A stretch of DNA of 64,000 bases. Source: Gordionus sp. m RMFG-2023. Taxonomy: Eukaryota; Nematomorpha; Gordioida; Chordodea; Parachordodidae. The stretch is from contig NC_088775.1 in NCBI RefSeq assembly GCF_954871325.1, positions 59,435,561-59,499,560 of the forward strand, read 5' to 3'. Of the stretch, positions 57,086-64,000 are shown piece after piece. The first letter of the stretch is position 1; each line of letters opens with the position of its first letter. The notes beneath the pieces are model-generated. The model searched no databases. It worked only from the letters and a program-made list of their open reading frames with translations, and was not told the origin of the DNA. A program made the position numbers and the translations under genes.

Positions 57086-57866
57086 CAGGGATAATAGAGC
57101 AATGGTGGATCCGACAAAATGGTAAGCTTTTAAAAAAGTAGGATCCTTAAAAATTGTTATATTAATTTAGTTAAATTTTAAAAATGTACTTTGTATAATT
57201 TTCAATTAGACAAAATATTCATCAGAGAAAAAATGGCATATTGTGCGGCCCGACAAAAGGATGCTTAAATAATATGTTTAAATTATAAAATAATATCATA
57301 CTAAGTAATGTTCATTCTTATTCGTATAAACCGAGATTAATCGGATATAGTCTCATGATATACCACATTGGTTGTAGTTCTTGTTTTATCATTGGTTATA
57401 ATCTTTAATTTATAAGGAAAACAAACTCGAGACATAGCCACATATAGCTGTCCATGTGAAAAAACGGGGTTCAGCAGGGAAAATAGAGCAATGGTGGATC
57501 AGACAAAATGGTAATACTTTTAAAAAAATAGGATCCTTAAAAATTGTTATATTAATTTAGTTAAATAATAAAAATGAACTTTGTATAATTTTTAGTTAGT
57601 TAGACAAAATATTCATCGGAGATAAAAGGACATATTGTGCGGCCCGACAAAAGGATGCTTAAATAATATAAAAATTTTTAAATCATAAAATAATATCATA
57701 CTAAGTAATGTTCATTCTTATTCGTATAAACCAGGATTAATCGGATATAACCTCATGATATACTACATTGGTTGTAGTTCTTGTTTTATCATTGGTTATA
57801 ATCTTTAATTTATGAGGAGAACAAACTCGAGACATAGCCACATATAGCTGTCCATGTGAAAAACAG
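57086..57866 (-). repeat. 390-bp tandem duplication of the Helitron helicase tail
   Basis: AGAGCAATGGTGGATC(C/A)GAC through GACATAGCCACATATAGCTG and CCATGTGAAAAA occurs at about 57086-57472 and 57476-57866 with few differences. Each copy encodes the last helicase motif (HGQLYVAMSRV-like) on the minus strand. Confidence 0.85.
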
Positions 57867-58680
57867 GATGAGGTAAATAGATGCCAACTTTGTTCAACAT
57901 TTGTCCCTGAGCTTTATTAATTGTCATGACAAAAGCAGGTCTCACGGGAAATTAGCGGCGCTTAAAGGAAAATGGCAAGCCAGAATCTGTAGGAATTAAA
58001 CTTATTCTAGGAATGAGAACTTTAGTACTGAGAAAACTACCAGAAACAAATTCCGCCTCAATTATATTTGGTAGCAAATAAGTTATAATCAATTTAGTCC
58101 CATTATTCAAACCAGAAGCAGAATTTAAGTTTTAATATTATAGGTACGCCGACTTTGAGTAAAAGTTTGGGAGGTGGTAATCCTGATATACTTAAAGAGT
58201 TTAAAAATTCAGTGGGATAAAAAGTCGCTTCATTCTCGGTTATTGTCTTATCAGCACTTATGTATGTAATTAAAACCCCTGGAATTTTGTTAATCATTTT
58301 AATATTTATAGAATCGACATCTACGTTTTTAGGGGTCAGGATTGCATTTTGAGAAAATAATGTTCGGTTAAAGGACGTATTGTCTTTGTCTATATCGTAA
58401 GCAAAAGCAATAAGATCCTCGATATCATTGGAAGCTATACAACAATCTTCAGGAATTTTTATTTTATCCCTGGAGCCATCAAATGTTTCATAGCCTTCAC
58501 CAACTCTTAAGAGAAATTTTGAGTATTTATTATTAATAAGATAATCATTTGCTTCGTGAAATTGTAGAAGTCTCATATTAATACCTAACCTTTATGGAAC
58601 TATATGCGACCATAAATAGGATCGTTTTAAGGTTGAGTTAACAATGTCACGTCGAATTTATGAAGGATTTAATTGAGATA
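57740..58680 (-). pseudogene. Helitron helicase, C-terminal part
   Basis: On the minus strand the helicase resumes near 58665 with IRRDIVNSTLKRSYLW and, after a stop, RLGINMRLLQFHEANDYLIN. It continues through VGEGYETFDGSRDKIKIPED, LTPKNVDVDSINIKMINKIP, NEATFYPTEFLNSLSISGLP and PKLLLKVGVPIILKL, then in another frame through AFVMTINKAQGQMLNKVGIY and LPHPVF with the final CAxSRV-like motif one frame off. These are Pif1/RecD-like motifs IV-VI of Helitron helicases. Several stops and shifts, so dead. Confidence 0.82.
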
Positions 58681-59640
58681 ACGACCTTTTGATTTTTTAA
58701 TTTCTATTTTTATAATCACAATTTTTCTCACTTGTAATAATTTATATTTCATTTCTTAGTAAAGAAAATAGGAGCTATAAGTAAATAACTATTATATATT
58801 TTATATTTTGAAACTGGGAATCAAACTTAATAAACTAGGCAATTTGTCACTAAAATTGGATAACTCTAAAAAAATAAATAATACCTCCTTAGGGGATTTA
58901 TTACGTGATTATTCTCACCACTCTGAAACCCTAATTTTGTCTTGCCCTGGGGCGACTTTTAGCCCTCTTTTTATTCCATCTTAGATGGGTTAACTTTTAA
59001 TTAATATACGTTTAACATTATATAAAATGATTCTGGTGAACAATGATATAATATAAATTATATAATTTTATTGAGGTAACTGAGAGTCTATTACCAAATT
59101 TTTCTTTTTTAGCAAATAATAAATTTATATAAATAGATAAAAAATGCATTGATGATCTATATTTTATTTATCAGTCTGAGGGAAAGAAAAATATCATAAC
59201 TACCACAACTGATCTATCAGATGGTCAATTTTTAAAGTTTTATAAATTATAAAAACAATTTATATCTAAGAAAAGTAACGCAAAATGTCTCATCAGTTCA
59301 AATGTGTTAAAATCTTATCAAATATTGCTCAGTATTTCTGAAGGATATGGAAAAACATTTTATTCAATTAAACATTACATAAAATATTTATTCTATGATC
59401 AAGCGGAAGATAAAATATTTTTTGACATGTTATTTTTGTATTACACTGTAAATTTGAACATGAATTAGGAACCGCTAAGCTAATCAATTAATAACATTTT
59501 TTAGAAAACTTAAATTTGACTTCATCGATTAAAAACAAAATATATTATATTTTTTATAAAGACCTTGAGGATGAATAATTTAATAAAATGCATAAATTTA
59601 GTAAAATTTTTAAATGATAAATAATTCTATAAATATTTTT
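58681..59640. other. Insertion of about 960 bp inside the Helitron helicase, origin unknown
   Basis: Helicase similarity stops at 59640 after GDFRQIFPI and resumes at about 58670. The intervening A+T-rich DNA has a G+C-richer patch (58900-58990, CTTGCCCTGGGGCGAC) and a possible plus-strand coding trace (SEGKKNIITTTTDLSDGQF near 59178-59236), but no family or clear ends. Confidence 0.6.
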
Positions 59641-60856
59641 GTATTGGAAAAATCTGTCTAAAATCTCCGTCAAAAATAATAATTTTACCACCAAACGGTA
59701 TATCTAATTTCATTATATCCTGAAATGACCTATCCACGGCCTCGAATATATGTTTATGAGTCATTGATATTTCGTCCCATATTATAATTACCGATTGTCT
59801 TATCAATTCAGCTATTTGGCTTTGGTAAGGAATATTACATGAGAAACTTTCATAAATACTTAAGGGGGTGTTGAAACGTGAACGTGCAGTACGGCCATTA
59901 TGAAGAAGAGTTGAAGCAATGCCAGAAGATGCAACAGCCATTGCAATTTTACCTTGAGCTCTCAAGTTAAATAATATTGTATTTAATAGAAATGATTTTC
60001 CAGTACCACCAGGACCATCTATAAAAAATAAATTATGGGATAGAGTGGAGGGCAAGGACATAATTTTGGTATAGATACTATTTTGATCCCTAATAAATAA
60101 ATTGTAGTTAGCCAAATATTTTTTATACATATCATCAGTATCGTAGGAAATTTCCTCCCGAATAAGGTGACACCTAATATTAGCTGTAGCAGATGGAGAT
60201 TGAGTGGATAATAAAGGGATAGGCATTCCCAAAAAATCCTTAAGAGATTTACCATTTTGAATCAAAATTTGATTGATGTGGCATAGCGCGAGATTTTCGT
60301 TGATAAGGTTATCCGGCTCTGATGATATTTTCTTGGCAAAATCTTCACAAAGATAAAATTTAAAAGAATTCCATAGATCTAGAGGATCTCTCGGCTCACA
60401 ATGTAATAAAATAATAGAAAATAACTGGCGCAATTGATATGGCATCTTAAATGAAAGACCTTCCTCTAAAAAATGATTCCATTACGCATCATCTGATAAC
60501 AGACCACGTCGAATACATGCATCTTTAAAAGTATTACTGACAATTCCATTAAAAGAGCGTAGATCTTCAAAGCATGTTGGCCCAGCTACATAATTAAGTA
60601 ATAGTCTTAAATAAAAAACCTCACCCTCTTTAGGAGAAACTGTGCGTATACGGCCAATAACCTTATCACCACCCCTTTGTTGTTTTATCCACTGTTTAGA
60701 TAGAGGTTTCCACACATAATATCTTACAAAATCTGCATAAATATAGTGTCTGGCATCTGTGTCGAGATAATTAATTTTAAACCATTCGGTTAATTTTGTA
60801 CCAGGATTTTTAGTTAAGATATTATTTAAATCAGTATTTGATTGAAAAAGGATCAA
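59641..60856 (-). pseudogene. Helitron helicase, N-terminal part (Walker A and B)
   Basis: Two blocks separated by one stop near 60482. The first (60856-60482) is the linker between Rep and helicase: LTEWFKINYLDTDARHYIYA, FVRYYVWKPLSKQWIKQQRG, GEVFYLRLLLNYVAGPTCFE and CIRRGLLSDDA. The second (60445-59641) is the Pif1-type ATPase: LFFIDGPGGTGKSFLLNTIL (Walker A), GKIAMAVASSGIASTLL, SVIIIWDEISMTHKH (Walker B, DE) and GGKIIIFDGDFRQIFP (motif III). In Helitrons this enzyme unwinds donor DNA during rolling-circle transposition. The frame is cut by an insertion after FRQIFPI. Confidence 0.88.
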
Positions 60857-60879
60857 ATGTTGATTAGGTAGATGAAGGT

Positions 60880-62879
60880 CTAAACGATAGACTGAGAATG
60901 ATCCTGCATTTCAAAATCCAGAGTACGCCATAGCGATTCTATGGCGGATATATATCGAGCATCAATGAACTGGGTAGTTTCATCGGCATTATTTATGGAA
61001 AGAGATGCAGTAGTTCTGTCATGGCCTTTGTAACTTTATAGACTGGACTGAAGAACAAATTTCTACATTTATATGTGCCTTATATTTTTTTGATAAATGT
61101 TTATTATAAGGAATAATCCAACGGTTGTTAAATATAAATCCGTTTAATTTTTTTTGGAAGGTAACGCCATCATTTCGTCGCCGATATAAAGGATAACCAT
61201 ACTTATCAATAGAAGAGGTCACAAATGATTTAGGATATTTTTTTGAGCTTTTTCTATCAATCATGCAGGGACTATTAGGAAATGTTATACCACATGGCCC
61301 ATGTGCATTAAAATTGCTAATAATTTGAAACAGGCTCAGTTATTTTGTTAGGAATCTCAGCACAAACTACCTCAACATAAGTATCAGTCGTTGGTAGCCT
61401 ATGAGATTTATCTAGTATAAGGTACATATGACAATGAGGCAAACCTCTTTTCTGGAATTCTATGAGATCTATATAAGCGATTACTCTGCCAAGAACATGA
61501 TGATAGAGCAAATCCTTTTTTAGACATTTTAATTTTTGACGACAAACGCGACAAACTAAATCTGGGCGGTCGTTTGGGGTCTGATGAGGAAATAATTCAC
61601 GCATTATTTCATCCCATTTAGGGTTGCAGGTGAAAGTAATGAATAATGATGGCTTACCAAAGCAGCGTACAATAGCCATTGCGTCCTGATAAAGCTGATG
61701 CATATGCCTTGGGCCACCGGTAAAAGAAGAAGGCAAAATTATTCTTCTGCCAAAATTGTCAGCAATAGTATCTCCCTCTAAAATAGCATCATGTATGCCT
61801 TGATAGAGTTCGGCGCGTAATTTGGATTGATTATTACGTATAAAATTTAATCGAAACGTATCCTGTTTGACATAACTGTCGACGATAAATTGGTGAAAAA
61901 GACGTTTGGATCTAAAATAACATTCTCATCATCCTGCCTGACCATAAAGCGATAGGAATAGTACTCTCTGCAGAAAACATATTTATTAGTTGAGTTTCTA
62001 TAAGGCATAGTACTCCCTGGAGGTAACATATTTATTAGTTGAGTTTCTATAATGAATGGATGGGTATCCAATATCGCCTCTGGGAAATAGAAGAACATAA
62101 TTCAAGGGATCGTATGAGGTATGGAGCTCGTTAATACGTCTTAAAGGACCAGATATAGTTTTTAAGATAATATCTCTATGGGCTATATGATCACTGCCAT
62201 CACCAGATAATAATATTGCTATTTCAGATGAGGTAGTTTTATTGGGATAACGTATGTCAAAACTTGGAGTAGATTTTAAGTTTAAAGATATGTTAGGAAC
62301 GCCATTAGCGATCATAGAAGATATTCTCAAAAATTGAGAAGTAAAGGGGTTGTAGGTGTGAACAATATCCTGCAATTCTATTAAAAGACAACGATCTAAA
62401 AACGGAACCTGGTTATGTCTGTTTTCTATCTCATTTATACTATTATGTATATATAATAGGGCAAATTTAGGTGTTACCCCTAATGTTGGTAGGAGTGAAC
62501 CAATGCGATGATGAACCAGTTCATTAATTTGAAATGTATAATTACCTGATCGCGAATTGGATAAATTATTATTTATATTAACTCCTACAGTGCGGAATTA
62601 TATGCTCTTTTCTGTTTGTTAAAAAGTGGGATGATGAACAATGATCTCCGGTAAATAAACGTAATAAATTTGGTGGTAATTGGGAAATTAAATAAAATTA
62701 CCTTCCCATTCAAGCAACATGTAGAAAACTGAATATCTCTACATGAGCTTTTTGATAATTTTTCTCCATTCCATTTTAGCATTGCAGAATGCGCATATTT
62801 CTGTCATGTTTCCGATATCTAATGAAGGTGAGTGGTGGTCATCAAATATATGTCGAAATATGCATGGCAGAGGTGCCAT
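60880..62879 (-). pseudogene. Helitron N-terminal zinc finger and Rep (HUH) domain
   Basis: Possible start at 62879 (MAPLPCIFRHIFDDHHSPSL). A zinc-finger region follows (EICAFCNAKMEW; after a shift, SSCRDIQFSTCCLNGKVILF). Then come ISSMIANGVPNISLNLKST, EIAILLSGDGSDHIAHRDII and LRRINELHTSYDPLNYVLLF. The Rep core (61736-61317) has SLFITFTCNPKWDEIMREL, a CRVC pair and FQKRGLPHCHMYLIL, the His-x-His metal site. Near 61045 the frame reads VEICSSVQSIK and jumps straight to YKGHDRTT in another frame. Intact relatives have a KYLxKY-type stretch with the two catalytic tyrosines between these; about 16 bases are missing. A small tandem duplication near 61970-62055 also disrupts the N-terminal half. Nuclease-dead. 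Confidence 0.85.
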
Positions 62880-62964
62880 AGGGAATGTGGTAGTGGTTAT
62901 AGAAATATCAGTTGAAGGTATCTGGGTGAATATAAAATAAACCTATATATATAAAACATTAAAA

Positions 62965-63390
62965 ACCTGTAGGGGAGTTAATATCAGGCGTAGGTCCTTA
63001 TTATCCCGCATACCTGTAATTCTAGAACGGGTAAGGCGTTTGTTGAGTCGCCATTTTTTTGACTAACATTTAACATAAAAAAAATCCCAATATAGGTTCA
63101 AGCCTACAATATCTATAAAAAAAAACCAAGCATCCAAGATCTTAATATTTAAAAAGATTTTATCAAACCCACCTCAATCCTTAATGATTTTGAAACCAAG
63201 CCCAGAGATATTAAATTTATAATTAATGAAGGGGAAATCTCTGATTTACCAATTAGTCTATGGGTTAACTCCGGGGTCCCTATTAAAATTAGGAGTATTC
63301 GGCTATATATGCAAAAAAAACATGTGAATTCGTAATAAGGGAAACTGGGAAAGCCTGGGCAACCCCTTATTAAAGAATCATGACAAAATC
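62965..63390 (-). repeat. Helitron leader modules A and B
   Basis: Module A (62965-63053: AGGGGAGTTAATATCAGGCG, TTCTAGAACGGGTAAGGCGT) and module B (63225-63390: GAAGGGGAAATCTCTGATTT, AAACTGGGAAAGCCTGGGCA) lie upstream of the Rep start. Diverged copies are near the 3' end (56385-56860). Confidence 0.75.
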
Positions 63391-63399
63391 AGGTCTGCC

Positions 63400-63680
63400 C
63401 TAATATTATTATAAGAAATAACAAATCTTACCTTATTATTGGATTTATATAATGCTTTTATAAAAAAATACTATTTAAAAATAAATTAAGACTGTTGTTA
63501 TTTTATTGAGTAAATGTATAAAATATTAATGATAATATGAATAATTTGTAATATTTTGTAAATAAATATATTTAATGTATTACTTTGATATCCAATAATT
63601 GCATGATATTATATTAAATTATACTAACTTATTGTTTAGAAATTAGGACTTCGATTATTTGGGGATATTTATTTTGCTCA
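63400..63680. other. A+T-rich spacer
   Basis: Nothing recognisable; the Helitron 5' end may lie in or before this stretch. Confidence 0.4.
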
Positions 63681-63940
63681 TTAAATAGTCATCTCTTTAT
63701 TTGTTTGGCAATGATAGATTAACCAAAATTTGTTCAGATATTAAGAGGTTAAGATAGGGCCTGTTTTCTAAAATAAAAGCAAAATATAAAATAAAAATAA
63801 TAATGCACTGTACTTGCATAGGAGACAATATTAGGATTAACTCTGTAGGAATTGTGGGATTATCTTCAGATAATAGCTAAAACAGTTTCTTTGTTTGGCA
63901 ATGATTGGTAGGATCATCTGTTTGTATAAAATAAATAAAT
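63680..63940 (-). repeat. Inverted single copy of the repeat of about 350 bp
   Basis: On the minus strand it contains AGAGTTAATCCTAATATTG and TTTTATTTTAGAAAACAGGC followed by CCTATCTTAACCTC, matching the units at 48250-49275. Confidence 0.75.
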
Positions 63941-64000
63941 AAAATCAACAAATAAAAAAAATAAAAATAAATACGCACCGATGACATGACGTAGCGATGA

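Larger units (their letters stand above)
56115..63400 (-). mobile_element. Helitron, autonomous type, degraded
   Basis: Minus-strand rolling-circle transposon. The 3' end at 56115 reads, on the minus strand, CCCGTCATTTTTGACGGG (hairpin), then CTTTCTACTAA followed by T, the CTRR terminus of Helitrons. The coding remnant runs from about 62880 to 57740 with zinc finger, Rep (HUH) and Pif1-like helicase. The 5' end is not pinned down; leader-like repeats (62965-63053, 63225-63390) suggest it lies beyond 63390. Leader-like modules also occur near the 3' end, and the helicase tail is tandemly duplicated. Confidence 0.8.

Overview
This window looks like intergenic or heterochromatic DNA from a eukaryote, most likely an invertebrate animal. 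It is very A+T-rich (clearly above 70% by eye). Reading frames are split by short GT-AG introns, and almost everything recognisable is a eukaryotic transposable element. I see no rRNA, no convincing functional tRNA, no operons and no CRISPR. The species cannot be named from the sequence. Only one frame looks like a possible host gene: an intronless 517-codon frame at 34826-36379 for a secreted or type I membrane protein of no family I recognise.

Left third (1-26 kb). A minus-strand LINE reverse transcriptase runs off the left edge (1-1660). A satellite of about 118 bp follows (2145-3790). Next come three copies of one BED-finger hAT transposon family: one plus-strand (4655-8475, carrying a minisatellite in its coding region), one minus-strand (about 8500-10990), and a third minus-strand copy split in two (11380-11807 and 15584-15850) by a complete minus-strand LINE (11823-15568) with a 15-bp target-site duplication. 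Then come a dispersed low-complexity repeat (16334-16800), a dead Tc1/IS630-type transposase (17150-18075) and an old minus-strand zf-MYM/DUF4371-type hAT. A second member of that same class (19873-21629) is inserted in the old one with a perfect 8-bp duplication. A nearly whole minus-strand RTE-like LINE lies at 23109-26080.

Middle (26-45 kb). This holds local tandem duplications, a tRNA-like fossil, blocks of short CCCGG-rich repeats, a Helitron 3' terminus (ending 29023) and a small non-coding LTR element of TRIM type (29498-30965) with 5-bp duplications. After the orphan gene comes a decayed pogo-like DNA transposon (about 37070-44575). A broken Ty3/gypsy LTR fossil (37992-44254) sits inside it, and that fossil itself contains a 774-bp element with inverted repeats of about 130 bp (38331-39104).

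Right third (45-64 kb). This holds an internally deleted hAT (44676-45962), three tandem copies of a repeat of about 350 bp (48250-49275), and three zf-MYM-type hAT-like elements with 8-bp duplications (49679-50879, 51268-53305, 53478-55437). It ends with a large degraded minus-strand Helitron (3' end at 56115; coding remnants to about 62880) that has a zinc finger, a HUH Rep domain and a Pif1-like helicase, but has lost the stretch that should carry its two catalytic tyrosines.

Taken together, the window is a layered record of insertions, with at least six element-in-element events readable. Several are fixed by target-site duplications and so give a relative order of events.
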